A stretch of DNA of 64,000 bases. It comes from Rossellomorea aquimaris (GTDB lineage: Bacteria > Bacillota > Bacilli > Bacillales > Bacillaceae_B). Every line of letters starts with the position of its first letter. Position 1 is the stretch's first letter. The position numbers and the translations under genes are program-made. The stretch spans positions 312,501 to 376,500 of the forward strand of contig NZ_VTEX01000003.1 of assembly GCF_008180865.1 (NCBI RefSeq), read 5' to 3'. Shown here piece by piece: positions 32,168 through 42,176 of this stretch. The notes under the pieces were generated by a model. The model was not told the origin of the DNA. It did not search any database and saw only the letters and a program-made list of their open reading frames with translations.

Positions 32168-32626
32168 TCAACTTGGATCTAATCGATAAGACAATAACTT
32201 GAAATCAGGAGTATAGGTAAACGTTCCATAAATCGTATTCTTTCCGTGCAAGAGGTAGTCCAGAATATGATAATCTCCTTCAGCCATCGGAAGGTCCTTA
32301 ATATCCTCGATCGGATGCCATTTAATCTTACCTTCTTCCGATTCCTGAAGGTTGACCCCATCAGCTTCGGTTGCAAAGAAAGAAAACATCATCCACTCCG
32401 ATTTAATCTGATCGCCTTCTTTAATAATGAACGTAAAGACACCTTTTAAATCGGGATTCTTTAAATAGATGCCCGTTTCCTCACGATACTCACGAATGAC
32501 AGCGTCCCGGATTGATTCGCCGGACTCCATTTTCCCACCTGGAGCGACCCACCAATTCCTTCTTGGCTTTTGGAGAAGGAGCACCTTGTCTCCATCCAGA
32601 TATAAACAATTTGTGACACGTTGCAC
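32168..32626 (-). CDS. yvcI: Nudix hydrolase YvcI
   Basis: A 152-residue Nudix enzyme. The Nudix box reads GGKMESGES followed by REYREETGIY, with all metal-binding glutamates. It should hydrolyse nucleoside diphosphates linked to another group, possibly an 8-oxo-dGTP or GTP-type substrate; the true one is uncertain. The longest frame adds 23 residues, but the GTG at 32626 has GAGGTG 6 nt upstream and gives the length and start (QRVTNC) of B. subtilis YvcI, so I use it. It is the first gene of the operon with rapZ, mgfK, whiA and crh. Confidence 0.93.
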   Translation of the reverse strand: MQRVTNCLYLDGDKVLLLQKPRRNWWVAPGGKMESGESIRDAVIREYREETGIYLKNPDLKGVFTFIIKEGDQIKSEWMMFSFFATEADGVNLQESEEGKIKWHPIEDIKDLPMAEGDYHILDYLLHGKNTIYGTFTYTPDFKLLSYRLDPS

Positions 32627-32701
32627 TGCCTTCACCTCGATCTTGATGATTAGGGAGCCAATGAATACATTAGTCCCACTTTCAGTCATTCTCATTCCTT
32701 A

Positions 32702-32730
32702 TATTATACTATGATTGAAGACAAGCTACA
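32702..32730 (-). promoter_or_regulatory. Sigma-A promoter of the yvcI-rapZ-mgfK-whiA-crh operon
   Basis: Minus strand TTGTAG (32725-32730), 17-bp spacer, TATAAT (32702-32707). About 70 nt of leader precede the GTG start of yvcI. Confidence 0.65.
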
Positions 32731-32844
32731 ATGTCTTGGCTTGTTGTTTGAAGGTTGTCGATTGAAATCGAAAGATATTGGGACATGTTTCTACAAGAAG
32801 AGGATAGGTACAGATATATGTGCGGCACTATAACAGGAAAAAAA

Positions 32845-32877
32845 GAAAAAAAAATAGACACAGGCGAGTCCTGTGTC
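32845..32877 (-). terminator. Terminator downstream of the SGNH hydrolase gene
   Basis: Minus strand GACACAGG-ACTCG-CCTGTGTC followed by TATTTTTTTTT. It lies about 170 bp past the gene; the sequence between is A/T-rich and I see nothing else there. Confidence 0.75.
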
Positions 32878-33046
32878 GTCTACGGGATTTATTACTTAAA
32901 AGGGGGTCAATTTCTTATTATTTATATTACCCGAAAATTGTTTCACTAGTGTTACAACAGATTTAAAACGGTATTACGGAATTGTTAAAGTATCACGACG
33001 GATTTGCAAAACTTCACAGATTCTGTTGAACATTGTCATTTCAGTG

Positions 33047-33763
33047 TTAAAATTCATAGTTTTTCATGATTTGGTCTGCAAGTAATTCGTATCCTTTACC
33101 ATTTGGATGAAGAGAATCATGGAAATAGTTTTCCTTGGACTTCCCTTTAAACAACGGATTGGTTGAAACGTACTTTACGTTCTTGTGTTTTTCGGCTTCT
33201 TTCATCATGGATTCATTCCAATCGTCCACGTATGCCTCAATTTTATCACTATCTTTATCTGGATAAGGATTGTACAAACCTAACACGATGATGTCGGCTT
33301 CTTTATTGGCGGTTCCAACGATGTTTAAGATTTTATCCAAGTGGTCGAGATAATCCTTTTTGGCATCAACAATCTCATCATGATGAAGAGGAAATAAATC
33401 TCCCCCATTGTTTTTAATCAAATCATTGGTCCCGATGTTTATAATAAACACATCTGCTTCACTTAAATCTTCTGCTACCTCTGGTTTCACAATCTGTCCC
33501 AAGAGTTGATCAGATTGCTGTCCCGGTACTCCGAGGTTTTGAAAGCTATATGATTTCTTTGTATGCTCTTTATTTACTTTCTCTTCTAAACGACCGATAT
33601 AACCCGCTTCTTTTTTATCACCATATCCATAGGTGAGGGAATCTCCCAATGCGATCACCCGTTTCTTAGATGATGACTTGGTCTCATCAGCAAAAAAACT
33701 AAAATACACGATGGGGATAAGGGCAAACAGTGCTATTAAAGAAACGATTTTCCATATTTTCAT
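33047..33763 (-). CDS. Secreted or membrane-anchored SGNH/GDSL hydrolase
   Basis: A 238-residue esterase-fold protein with an N-terminal hydrophobic helix (about 5-25), so it acts outside the membrane. Block I is VIALGDSLTYGYGD with the nucleophile Ser, block III is INIGTNDLI with the oxyanion Asn, and block V is DSLHPNGKGYEL with Asp and His. Such enzymes deacylate lipids or remove acetyl groups from wall or capsule sugars; the substrate here is unknown. It stands alone with its own terminator. Confidence 0.88.
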   Translation of the reverse strand: MKIWKIVSLIALFALIPIVYFSFFADETKSSSKKRVIALGDSLTYGYGDKKEAGYIGRLEEKVNKEHTKKSYSFQNLGVPGQQSDQLLGQIVKPEVAEDLSEADVFIINIGTNDLIKNNGGDLFPLHHDEIVDAKKDYLDHLDKILNIVGTANKEADIIVLGLYNPYPDKDSDKIEAYVDDWNESMMKEAEKHKNVKYVSTNPLFKGKSKENYFHDSLHPNGKGYELLADQIMKNYEF

Positions 33764-33881
33764 TCATGATCCGACCTTCCGAAATAAACTAGGATGACTT
33801 TCATAATGTTGGTTATTCCCTTTTTAGAGGGTTGTAATCCTGTTTATTTTTGGAAGTTATGAATCAATCGAATCGGTTTAA

Positions 33882-33895
33882 GAGGTCCGTCCCCC
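33882..33895 (-). repeat. Single arm of the GGGACGGACC repeat after the tnrA stop
   Basis: Minus strand GGGGGACGGACCTC begins at the base after the tnrA stop codon. The complementary arm is missing, so it cannot form the usual hairpin. Confidence 0.6.
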
Positions 33896-34210
33896 TTACT
33901 TCTTCTGAACCCCGAACCGCGCATTGAGCTGACCTCTTATCATTTTCTGCTTCGCTTCTTTTCTCTCTTTTCTGGATAGTTCATGTTTGATTTCTTTCGT
34001 GGTGACCCCTTCTTCTCGCTGGTCGGCGATGTCCATTAAGCGTTCCACGTCGGAAAAGGAGTATTTGCGATATCCCCGATTGGAACGCTGTGGAAAGATC
34101 AGATTCTTCTCTTCGTAATAGCGGATCTTTCTCTCGGTTAATCCGGTCAATTCACTGACGACACCAATTGATATCACTTTTTTATCCTTATAGGAAGGTT
34201 CATTATCCAC
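33896..34210 (-). CDS. tnrA: Nitrogen-regulation transcription factor TnrA (MerR family)
   Basis: A 104-residue MerR-type protein. The helix-turn-helix [21 protein letters not shown] and the wing [23 protein letters not shown] match TnrA and GlnR of Bacillus. The short C-terminal tail ([12 protein letters not shown]) matches the segment by which TnrA is captured by feedback-inhibited glutamine synthetase, and glnA is not adjacent, so TnrA is preferred over GlnR. The start is GTG with AGGAGG upstream. It is divergent from a ykzB-like gene, as in B. subtilis, and its promoter region has two TnrA boxes. Confidence 0.92.
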   Translation of the reverse strand: MDNEPSYKDKKVISIGVVSELTGLTERKIRYYEEKNLIFPQRSNRGYRKYSFSDVERLMDIADQREEGVTTKEIKHELSRKERKEAKQKMIRGQLNARFGVQKK

Positions 34211-34244
34211 GTTCTCCTCATCCTCCTAAGCAGGGAATATATTG

Positions 34245-34250
34245 ATTATA
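34245..34250 (-). promoter_or_regulatory. -10 element of the tnrA promoter
   Basis: Minus strand TATAAT with a poor -35 (TCCAAA, 17 bp away), as expected for an activator-dependent promoter. The first TnrA box is centred 50 bp upstream of the predicted start. Confidence 0.6.
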
Positions 34251-34279
34251 CATGTCCCTCTAACGGATTTGGACTAATA

Positions 34280-34296
34280 TGTTAGAAAACCTGACA
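34280..34296. promoter_or_regulatory. TnrA box 1
   Basis: TGTTAGAAAACCTGACA fits the GlnR/TnrA consensus TGTNA-N7-TNACA exactly. Its centre (34288) is 50 bp from the predicted tnrA start near 34238, so it probably serves autoactivation of tnrA. Confidence 0.9.
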
Positions 34297-34309
34297 AAGA
34301 ATTCTAAAT

Positions 34310-34326
34310 TGGTAGAAAACTTAACA
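34310..34326. promoter_or_regulatory. TnrA box 2
   Basis: TGGTAGAAAACTTAACA matches the consensus with one mismatch and lies exactly 30 bp from box 1. Its centre (34318) is 50 bp from the predicted start of the ykzB-like transcript (-10 TACACT at 34356-34361). Confidence 0.8.
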
Positions 34327-34392
34327 AACTAGAAGATTTATATTCAAAATCCCCCTACACTATGGATAACAATCCAAAAGGAGTGAACCCGG

Positions 34393-34545
34393 ATGCCATT
34401 TTTACGTGAAGCCGTTGAAAAGCAGAGGCAGCAGTTTATTCGTCGGTTAGTAGAAGCTGGTGTTTACAAGCCATGTGATGAGGGGTTGAAGAAGCTGACG
34501 CTGTCGGAGTTGGTGTATGTGTTTAATAAGCATAAGAAAAGTTGA
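34393..34545 (+). CDS. ykzB: YkzB-like small basic protein (FbpA-type family)
   Basis: A 50-residue protein beginning MPFLREAVEKQRQQFIRRL and containing LVEAGVYKPCDEGL and LKKLTLSELVYVF. It resembles the short 'Fur-regulated basic protein' family, and B. subtilis has ykzB in the same divergent position next to tnrA. RBS AAGGAG lies 9 nt upstream. The TnrA boxes ahead suggest expression under nitrogen limitation. The molecular function is not known. A terminator follows directly. Confidence 0.8.
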   Translation: MPFLREAVEKQRQQFIRRLVEAGVYKPCDEGLKKLTLSELVYVFNKHKKS

Positions 34546-34553
34546 ATTCATCA

Positions 34554-34592
34554 AAAAAAAGCCTTACGAAGGAAATCTCCTTTCGTAAGGCT
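34554..34592. terminator. Bidirectional terminator between ykzB-like gene and trxB
   Basis: AAGCCTTACGAAGGA pairs with TCCTTTCGTAAGGCTT. There is an A run on the left and Ts on the right, so it can end both converging transcripts. Confidence 0.85.
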
Positions 34593-34600
34593 TTCTTACA

Positions 34601-35587
<987 letters not shown>

Positions 35588-35594
35588 TTATTAA

Positions 35595-35646
35595 AATACT
35601 ATGGTTAGAGGTAGTAATGGTGCTTGAGCCTTCCACCCATAGTATT
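35595..35646. promoter_or_regulatory. Inverted repeat upstream of trxB
   Basis: AATACTATGG (35595-35604) and CCATAGTATT (35637-35646) are perfect complements separated by 32 bp. It could be a looped operator or an RNA structure; role unknown. Confidence 0.5.
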
Positions 35647-35699
35647 AACTTCCTACACCTATCCTATAAAAAACAAGGTCACATCGTCCAAAAATATGC

Positions 35700-37211
35700 T
35701 CACGGAAGGTAACTTTCAACGACTGAGATATATTTTGTCAGTGTACTTGCAGATAAATTGAATCGATCACAAAGCTGCTTCTTCGTGACCTTTTCATTTC
35801 GCAGCCGACTCCATACGAATTCTGTTGCCGCTGCAAAAGCTTTGGCATTCTTGAAGGTTTCCCGTTCTTTTATGCCTCTGTATGCGATCGTAAACCAAGT
35901 AAGGAACAATCCGGACTCCACGCTTGTGATCGGACGATGATCCCCATAAAGGTGCAGAGCCACTTGATGCATATTCTGAATCTCCTGGTTCACTTTAATC
36001 GAGCTGTTTCCGTTGCTGTTTAACACTTGTGCTAAATAAACCTTTTCGACAATGGACAGGTCCTCCACATCACAGAAGTCAGCATGAGTTAGGATTGCTC
36101 TCTGATTATCCGAAATAGACGTAAGAAACAGACCGAATAATTTCTCTTCCGTATATTCACTTTGAAGCTTCTTCAATATCGATGTGACGTGATTTTCGAA
36201 TCCCTCATCCTGCTTTTTATCGTTCCAAGGCTCGAGTCCTTCTTTTTCAGGGTTGATCTCCAATACCCTCTTCCACGCATTACGGGCTGTATCCTCATGA
36301 CCCGTTTCATAAGCAGAATACGACAGCCAATAATAGAAGCTCGCATCGCCCTCGAAGCCAATCTTCTGAAGGGACTTCAACCAATCATAAGCCCGCTTCG
36401 AATGACCAACAAGCGCAAACGTAGCCCCCAGCTTGTAACGATGCTCATGAAGTAAGGGACGGACCTTCTCAAGACCCTGGATCAATTCGTCCAGCTCGTC
36501 ATGACGCTTCTGATAGAAATAAAAAACAGCCGTATTGCACAAGGCATGAAGATTTCCAGGGTTCTTCTCCAGTACCTCTTCCAACGTAGCAGCTGCTTGG
36601 TCCACTTCTCCTAAGTAGAAGTAGGCAAGTGCTAAATTATTGTAAGCTGACCAGAATTCCGGATAATCTTCAATTACCTTCTGTAAAGTTTCCACGGCTT
36701 TCTGAAAATGCCCGGACTCAAGAAGATCTCTTGCTTTCTCCTGTTGGACGATAAGCTCATCATGCTCGTATAAATCGTCCACAATCAGATCGGAATCAAG
36801 CTCCAGAAGCTCTAATAAGTCTTCTGCATCCTCAACGAATTCACCATATTCTTCTTTATCAAGATAAGATGAAACCTGTTCGTACGCCTCTTTAAATAAG
36901 CCTAAATGGGCATAATTGTTGGCCAGAAAATAATGACACTCTGCCATACGGGGATCCAGATCATCCAAAATTTGATGCAATAAATCATTGGAACGCTTGT
37001 ATTCACCAAGCTCTGTATACACAATCGATAATTGACAGGCAATCATCGGTTCTACTGGTTCTAATTGAAATGCTCTATTTAAATATTTTAACGATTTCTT
37101 AAGCTCTCGACGTTGATAAGCCTTCATCCCTTTGTTGTAGTAATACTCGCCAGTCGGGACAAAAGACAACACTTTCGCTTGCTCACTAACTAATTTTGAC
37201 CCTTTTCTCAT
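35700..37211 (-). CDS. yvcD: TPR-repeat protein YvcD
   Basis: A 503-residue cytoplasmic protein rich in tetratricopeptide repeats, for example GEYYYNKGMKAYQRRELKKS, the segment PRMAECHYFLANNYAHLG, PEFWSAYNNLALAYFYLGE and GNLHALCNTAVFYFYQKR. The C-terminal quarter has a helix-turn-helix-like segment (KKQLCDRFNLSASTLTKYIS), so it may also touch DNA. The start at 37211 has GGAGG 6 nt upstream. Position between the his operon and trxB matches B. subtilis yvcD, whose function is unknown. Confidence 0.85.
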   Translation of the reverse strand: MRKGSKLVSEQAKVLSFVPTGEYYYNKGMKAYQRRELKKSLKYLNRAFQLEPVEPMIACQLSIVYTELGEYKRSNDLLHQILDDLDPRMAECHYFLANNYAHLGLFKEAYEQVSSYLDKEEYGEFVEDAEDLLELLELDSDLIVDDLYEHDELIVQQEKARDLLESGHFQKAVETLQKVIEDYPEFWSAYNNLALAYFYLGEVDQAAATLEEVLEKNPGNLHALCNTAVFYFYQKRHDELDELIQGLEKVRPLLHEHRYKLGATFALVGHSKRAYDWLKSLQKIGFEGDASFYYWLSYSAYETGHEDTARNAWKRVLEINPEKEGLEPWNDKKQDEGFENHVTSILKKLQSEYTEEKLFGLFLTSISDNQRAILTHADFCDVEDLSIVEKVYLAQVLNSNGNSSIKVNQEIQNMHQVALHLYGDHRPITSVESGLFLTWFTIAYRGIKERETFKNAKAFAAATEFVWSRLRNEKVTKKQLCDRFNLSASTLTKYISVVESYLP

Positions 37212-37288
37212 CAAAGTCCTCCGAAACGTTCATAGTATAACTACAGTAGTATATCATACAAAACCCCTGTACTAAACTACCATATTTT

Positions 37289-37328
37289 GAGGGACGGACC
37301 TTTGCGCGTACGCGAAGGTCCGTCCCTC
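37289..37328 (-). repeat. GGGACGGACC palindrome after hisIE
   Basis: Arms GAGGGACGGACCTT and AAGGTCCGTCCCTC enclose a GCGCGTACGC-type centre. It starts 6 nt past the hisIE stop. There is no T run. Confidence 0.85.
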
Positions 37329-37334
37329 AGGGAG

Positions 37335-37964
37335 TTATTTATTATGACGTTCCACAAGGACTTCTAACACATCCTGGAGTGGAAGTTTTTGTTCTCTTAA
37401 AAGGACGAGGACATGGTAGAACAGGTCGGCGACTTCCCATTTCAGTTCCTCACTGTCCCTGTTTTTCGCAGCGATGATTACTTCTGACGCTTCTTCGCCT
37501 ACTTTTTTAAGGATTTTATCTACACCTTCTTCAAAGAGGTAGGTAGTGTACGCTCCTTCCGGCCTCTCGATTTCACGGTTTTCAATGAGTTTCTCCAGAG
37601 TGAGAAGGATATTTTCTGTTGATGATTTCTCCTCACCATACACTCCTTCATGGAAACAGCTTTCTTCCCCTTTATGACAGGCAGGGCCTTTTTTATCGAC
37701 GAGGACAAGGATGGCATCTTTATCACAATCCCACGTGATGTTTTTGACGGTTTGGGTGTTCCCGCTTGTCTCACCTTTATGCCACAGCTCCCGGCGTGAA
37801 CGGGAGAAAAACCACGTTTCTCCTGTCTCAACCGTTTTCTTGAGAGACGTTTCATTCATGTAGGCCAGTGTTAAAACTTCTTTTGTCGAAGCGTCCTGGA
37901 TGATTGCAGGTACCAATCCTTTATCATCATACTTCACGGATGCGATCCAATTTTCATTTGTCAT
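37335..37964 (-). CDS. hisI: Bifunctional phosphoribosyl-AMP cyclohydrolase / phosphoribosyl-ATP pyrophosphatase HisIE
   Basis: A 209-residue fusion for histidine steps 2 and 3. The N-terminal HisI part has [25 protein letters not shown] and [13 protein letters not shown], and ends with the zinc-binding CHKGEESCF. The C-terminal HisE part has [20 protein letters not shown] and [10 protein letters not shown], then a short tail. The start overlaps hisF by 4 bp, and this is the last gene of the operon. Confidence 0.97.
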   Translation of the reverse strand: MTNENWIASVKYDDKGLVPAIIQDASTKEVLTLAYMNETSLKKTVETGETWFFSRSRRELWHKGETSGNTQTVKNITWDCDKDAILVLVDKKGPACHKGEESCFHEGVYGEEKSSTENILLTLEKLIENREIERPEGAYTTYLFEEGVDKILKKVGEEASEVIIAAKNRDSEELKWEVADLFYHVLVLLREQKLPLQDVLEVLVERHNK

Positions 37965-38719
37965 CGTACATGCACCTCCTGCTCTCTTAAGTAGCTCTTT
38001 ACTTCTTCAACGCTCGTTTCTTTATAGTGAAAGATGGAGGCTGCAAGGGCCGCATCCGCTTTGCCTTCGGTGAATACTTCTTTGAAGTGCCCGGCATTTC
38101 CTGCACCGCCTGAAGCAATCACCGGAATCGAAACCGCTTCGCTGACTGCCTTCGTCAGTGCCAGATTGAACCCCTGCTTCTCTCCATCGCTATCCATGCT
38201 CGTTAACAAGATTTCTCCCGCACCGAGTGATTCTACTTTCTTCGCCCATTCAACGGCATCCAGATCTTTCAGCTTTCTGCCTCCATGGGTATAAACTTTC
38301 CAACCTTTGCTCTCTTCATCAAATTTGGCATCGATGGCCACTACGATACATTGAGATCCAAAGTAATCTGCTCCTTCACGGACAAGACCAGGACGCAGGA
38401 CGGCTGCTGTGTTAAGAGAAACCTTGTCAGCTCCTGCGCGAAGGATGGCTTTCATATCTTCTACTGAGTTAATCCCCCCACCTACTGTAAAAGGGATAGC
38501 CAATTCCGCAGCTACATGCTGAACGACTTCCACCATCGTTTTCCGACCTTCATGTGAGGCTGAAATATCCAGGAAGACGAGTTCATCGGCACCTTGCTCG
38601 TCGTACACTTTAGCAAGCTCAACAGGGTCTCCCGCATCTCTCAGCTCCACAAATTGGATGCCTTTTACCACTCGTCCATCCTTCACGTCCAGACACGGAA
38701 CAATCCGTTTCGTTAACAT
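37961..38719 (-). CDS. hisF: Imidazole glycerol phosphate synthase subunit HisF
   Basis: A 252-residue TIM barrel that uses ammonia from HisH to form imidazole glycerol phosphate and AICAR. The opening [17 protein letters not shown] carries the catalytic Asp, and [14 protein letters not shown] and [13 protein letters not shown] bind phosphates. I start at the ATG at 38719, which has GAGGTG upstream and overlaps hisA by 7 bp; the longer frame lies in hisA sequence. Confidence 0.97.
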   Translation of the reverse strand: MLTKRIVPCLDVKDGRVVKGIQFVELRDAGDPVELAKVYDEQGADELVFLDISASHEGRKTMVEVVQHVAAELAIPFTVGGGINSVEDMKAILRAGADKVSLNTAAVLRPGLVREGADYFGSQCIVVAIDAKFDEESKGWKVYTHGGRKLKDLDAVEWAKKVESLGAGEILLTSMDSDGEKQGFNLALTKAVSEAVSIPVIASGGAGNAGHFKEVFTEGKADAALAASIFHYKETSVEEVKSYLREQEVHVR

Positions 38720-39447
38720 GTCTTCACCTCGTTTATTGCCTCGCCCACCGTGAACTTTCCTGTATAAAGTGATTTTCCGCAAATCGCACCGGAGACGCCT
38801 TGGTTTTCGTATTGCTTTAATTTCTTCAGATCTTCAAGTGAGCTAATGCCTCCAGATGCAATCACTGATTTCCCCGTTTGTTTGGCAAGATCCACAACCG
38901 CTTCAACATTGGGACCAGATAGCATTCCGTCTGTGGCAATATCGGTGAAAATGAACGTCTCCGCGCCGGCTTCAGCCAATTCTCTTCCAAGATCCACCGC
39001 TCTAAGGGAGGAAGTTTCCAACCAGCCATGAGTTGCCACATAGCCATCCTTTGCATCGAGTCCGATGGCAATCTTATCACCATATTCCGCCAGCCATTCC
39101 TTTACTAATTCAGTATTGGAAACCGCTATACTGCCTATGATGACACGGTCGACTCCCCGGCTTAAATAGTGCTCGATATCCTCTTTGGAGCGGATACCTC
39201 CACCAATCTGCACCTTGGCATCCAGCTTTTCTGCAACGGCGATCACGAATTCATCATTGATTCGGGAGCCTTCCTTTGCCCCATCAAGATCTACCATGTG
39301 AATCCACTCGGCCCCTTCATCGGCGAATTTCTTCGCCATATCAAACGAAGAGTCTCCATAAACCGTTTCTTGATTATAGTCACCTTGAACAAGGCGAACG
39401 CACTTTCCGCCCCTCATATCGATGGCTGGATAAATCGTAAAACTCAC
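38713..39447 (-). CDS. hisA: ProFAR isomerase HisA
   Basis: A 244-residue TIM barrel isomerising ProFAR to PRFAR. The first strand [21 protein letters not shown] has the catalytic Asp. [17 protein letters not shown] and [16 protein letters not shown] are the phosphate-binding half-barrel repeats. Family length. Overlaps hisH by 4 bp and hisF by 7 bp. Confidence 0.97.
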   Translation of the reverse strand: MSFTIYPAIDMRGGKCVRLVQGDYNQETVYGDSSFDMAKKFADEGAEWIHMVDLDGAKEGSRINDEFVIAVAEKLDAKVQIGGGIRSKEDIEHYLSRGVDRVIIGSIAVSNTELVKEWLAEYGDKIAIGLDAKDGYVATHGWLETSSLRAVDLGRELAEAGAETFIFTDIATDGMLSGPNVEAVVDLAKQTGKSVIASGGISSLEDLKKLKQYENQGVSGAICGKSLYTGKFTVGEAINEVKTC

Positions 39448-40079
39448 GAGACCGCCTCCTTCACTCGTTTTGTAAAGTTTTCTAACAGTTTCATTCCAAG
39501 GTCTCCGCTTTTTTCAGGATGAAACTGCATTCCGTATATATTTCCCCGACTCACGACGGCAGGGATTTCAACTCCTGCATAGTCAGCACTTGCCGCTATC
39601 ACGTCCTTGGATCCTTCGTGTACATAATAGGAGTGAACGAAATACACATAACCTTCTGATAACCCTTCTAAAAGAGGGGATTTCTTTTGGTAACGCAGAA
39701 GATTCCACCCCATGTGAGGGACTTTGAATGAGTTTCCTTGGCTGTCCTCTTTCGGGATGTGAAGCACCTCACCTGGTAGAAGAGCCAATCCTTTTGTTGA
39801 CCCATTCTCTTTACTTTCTTCAAAAAGGAGCTGCATGCCCAAACAAATGCCTAAGAGCGGCTTTCCACTTTGGGCAAAAGTAAGGATGGTTTCTTTTAAA
39901 TGAGTGGTTTCGAGAAGGTTCATAGCATCTTTAAATGCTCCCACTCCGGGCAATATCAACCCATCTGCGTTCAGTAATTTCTCTTGTTGATCACTGATAA
40001 AATAAGGAACGTTCAACCGTTCGAGTGCTTTACTGACGCTGAACAGATTCCCCATCCCATAATCTACAATACCGATCAT
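39444..40079 (-). CDS. hisH: Imidazole glycerol phosphate synthase glutaminase subunit HisH
   Basis: A 211-residue class I glutamine amidotransferase that supplies ammonia to HisF. The nucleophile Cys is in [12 protein letters not shown], and the His-Glu pair is in [12 protein letters not shown]. The N-terminal [12 protein letters not shown] is typical of HisH. It starts 3 bp after hisB and overlaps hisA. Confidence 0.97.
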   Translation of the reverse strand: MIGIVDYGMGNLFSVSKALERLNVPYFISDQQEKLLNADGLILPGVGAFKDAMNLLETTHLKETILTFAQSGKPLLGICLGMQLLFEESKENGSTKGLALLPGEVLHIPKEDSQGNSFKVPHMGWNLLRYQKKSPLLEGLSEGYVYFVHSYYVHEGSKDVIAASADYAGVEIPAVVSRGNIYGMQFHPEKSGDLGMKLLENFTKRVKEAVS

Positions 40080-40082
40080 GAA

Positions 40083-40670
40083 TTATAACATTCCCTTCGT
40101 TGACGGAACCCCTTTTACCCGGGGATCGATCGTGCTTGCTTCATCCAGGGCACGTCCCAGTGCTTTAAAGATCGCTTCAATGATATGGTGGGTATTGTGG
40201 CCATAATGAACGATGACATGAAGATTCATCCGTGCTTCAAGAGCAAGCTTCCAAAGGAATTCATGAATCAGTTCCGTATCGAAGGTCCCGACTTTCTGAC
40301 TTGGAAGTTCTGCACGGAACTCGAGGTGAGGACGATTACTCAGGTCCACCACGACTTGGGCAAGGGCCTCATCCATGGGAACCATGGCTGAGCCGTAACG
40401 CTTGATCCCTTTTTTGTCTCCCAGTGACTCAAGTAACGCCTGTCCCAAGCAAATGCCGATATCTTCAGTGGTGTGATGGTCATCCACTTCAATATCGCCA
40501 TTGGCCTCGATCGTACAATCAAATTGTCCATGTTTTATGAACAAATCCAGCATATGACTCATGAATGGGACCCCTGTCTCTACTTTAGAGTTCCCCTCTC
40601 CATCGATTCCAAAATTCAAACGAATATCCGTTTCATTCGTCTTTCGCACAATCTCTGCCCTTCTCACCAT
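40083..40670 (-). CDS. hisB: Imidazoleglycerol-phosphate dehydratase HisB
   Basis: A 195-residue enzyme removing water from imidazole glycerol phosphate. It has two metal-binding repeats, seen in VDDHHTTEDIGICLGQAL and HYGHNTHHIIEAIFKALGR, and HEFLWKLALEARMNLHV between. It is the monofunctional form without the phosphatase domain. The longest frame runs 59 residues upstream through the palindromic repeat. The ATG at 40670 with AGGAGG 7 nt ahead is clearly the true start. Confidence 0.97.
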   Translation of the reverse strand: MVRRAEIVRKTNETDIRLNFGIDGEGNSKVETGVPFMSHMLDLFIKHGQFDCTIEANGDIEVDDHHTTEDIGICLGQALLESLGDKKGIKRYGSAMVPMDEALAQVVVDLSNRPHLEFRAELPSQKVGTFDTELIHEFLWKLALEARMNLHVIVHYGHNTHHIIEAIFKALGRALDEASTIDPRVKGVPSTKGML

Positions 40671-40686
40671 GATGTCCTCCTTATTG

Positions 40687-40718
40687 GAGGGACGGACCTC
40701 TGCAGAGGTCCGTCCCTC
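40687..40718 (-). repeat. Perfect GGGACGGACC palindrome between hisD and hisB
   Basis: A 32-bp perfect palindrome, GAGGGACGGACCTCTG followed by its exact complement, 4 nt after the hisD stop and 17 bp before the hisB start. Confidence 0.95.
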
Positions 40719-40722
40719 TTCC

Positions 40723-41997
40723 CTATTTTTCTTTATTGAATCGAATCTCCACCGCCCTTGCATGGGCTTCAAGACCTTCCAAGCGGGCAAGTTTTGCGAT
40801 TTTTTGATAATTTTGCTGCAGTGCTGTCTCACTATAGGAAATGACACTTGTCTTTTTCATAAATTCATCTACATTTAATGGACTTGAAAAACGTGCTGTC
40901 CCGTTCGTCGGGAGTACGTGATTCGGTCCTGCAAAGTAATCCCCTACAGGCTCGGAACTGTAACGGCCAAGGAAGATTGCTCCGGCATGACGGATTCTCG
41001 CCATCGTTTCAAACGGCTTCTCCGTTAATATCTCTAAATGCTCCGCTGCGAGTTGATTCACAACATCAATACCTTCTTCTATGTCTCTCGTCACATAGAT
41101 GGCCCCGAAATCACTGATGGATTGACGGGCAATGTCTTCTCTTGGAAGGGAGGAAACCTGTCGTTCCACCTGTAAGGATACCTCTTCTGCCAATGCAGAC
41201 GAATTCGTCACGAGAACGGCAGATGCAAACACATCATGTTCTGCCTGTGAAAGAAGGTCAGCGGCAATTTCATCTGCACGCTGATGCTCATCGGCCAGGA
41301 TCACGATTTCACTCGGACCGGCGATCATATCAATATCCACATCGCCGAATACTTCGCGTTTTGCCAGGGCGACATAAATGTTCCCCGGTCCAGTTATTTT
41401 ATCCACGGGAGTGATGGATTCAGTTCCATATGCAAGTGCGGCTACCGCTTGAGCACCGCCGACTTTAAAGATGTCTTCCACTCCGGCAATTTTCGCTGCA
41501 ACCAACACGCCGGGAGAAAGCTTCCCATCCTTTCCAGGAGGAGAAACCATCGTGATTCGTTTGACTCCCGCGACTTTAGCAGGCAGCACATTCATCAATA
41601 CAGAGGAAGGATATGCAGCCGTTCCACCCGGCACGTACACACCGACTGAATCAAGGGGAGTCAGCTTTTGGCCAAGCATGGTTCCATCCTCATTCGTTGT
41701 AAACCAGGAAGACCTTTTTTGTTTCTCATGAAAGTCACGGATATTATCCGCTGCTTCTTCAATGATGGAAATCATCTCAGAATCCAGAGAAGCGAAGGCT
41801 TCCTCGATTTCACTCTGCGAAACTTTGTAGTTCTCTAATTGAACCCTATCAAATTTCTCTGTATACTCACGGATTGCGAGGTCGCCATTTTTCTGCACCG
41901 AAGAAATAATCCCCTGAACCGCTCTTCGCTGCTCCTCTGTACCACTGTCGACCGAGCGCTTAATCGACGCCCCGCTTATATCCTTAACAATCTTCAT
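40723..41997 (-). CDS. hisD: Histidinol dehydrogenase HisD
   Basis: A 424-residue zinc- and NAD-dependent enzyme performing the last two oxidations to histidine. The signature is readable as [20 protein letters not shown], then [17 protein letters not shown], with the catalytic Glu-His pair in AAEHLEILT and the zinc-site region GPNHVLPT. The ATG at 41997 is preferred, with GGTG 6 nt upstream; a GTG three codons earlier is possible. Between hisG and hisB in the operon. Confidence 0.95.
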   Translation of the reverse strand: MKIVKDISGASIKRSVDSGTEEQRRAVQGIISSVQKNGDLAIREYTEKFDRVQLENYKVSQSEIEEAFASLDSEMISIIEEAADNIRDFHEKQKRSSWFTTNEDGTMLGQKLTPLDSVGVYVPGGTAAYPSSVLMNVLPAKVAGVKRITMVSPPGKDGKLSPGVLVAAKIAGVEDIFKVGGAQAVAALAYGTESITPVDKITGPGNIYVALAKREVFGDVDIDMIAGPSEIVILADEHQRADEIAADLLSQAEHDVFASAVLVTNSSALAEEVSLQVERQVSSLPREDIARQSISDFGAIYVTRDIEEGIDVVNQLAAEHLEILTEKPFETMARIRHAGAIFLGRYSSEPVGDYFAGPNHVLPTNGTARFSSPLNVDEFMKKTSVISYSETALQQNYQKIAKLARLEGLEAHARAVEIRFNKEK

Positions 41998-42016
41998 ACA
42001 ATTCACCAGCCTTCGA

Positions 42017-42040
42017 GAGGGACGGACCTGCTTACGAAAG
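42017..42040 (-). repeat. Half copy of the GGGACGGACC repeat upstream of hisD
   Basis: GAGGGACGGACCTGCT and a short AAGCAG return arm are present, but the outer right arm is lost. It lies just before the hisD start. Confidence 0.6.
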
Positions 42041-42073
42041 CAGATGTCGTAATCCCTATGTAATCTATATTTA

Positions 42074-42176
42074 GAGGGACGGACCTTGCCTGAATAAACA
42101 AGCTTCCGAACCTCAGAGTCTCTTTATTAGTGTTGAAATCCCTGTATTAACCTGCTCCAGGCAAGGTCCGTCCCTC
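42074..42176 (-). repeat. Long-loop GGGACGGACC inverted repeat between hisG and hisD
   Basis: Perfect 19-bp arms GAGGGACGGACCTTGCCTG (42074-42092) and complement (42158-42176) enclose 65 bp of unrelated sequence. The right arm touches the hisG stop codon directly. Confidence 0.9.

Noticed and set aside
32755-32949. A 64-codon plus-strand frame between yvcI and the SGNH hydrolase gene
   Set aside because: It overlaps the terminator hairpin of the opposite strand, has no good ribosome site and no recognisable similarity.
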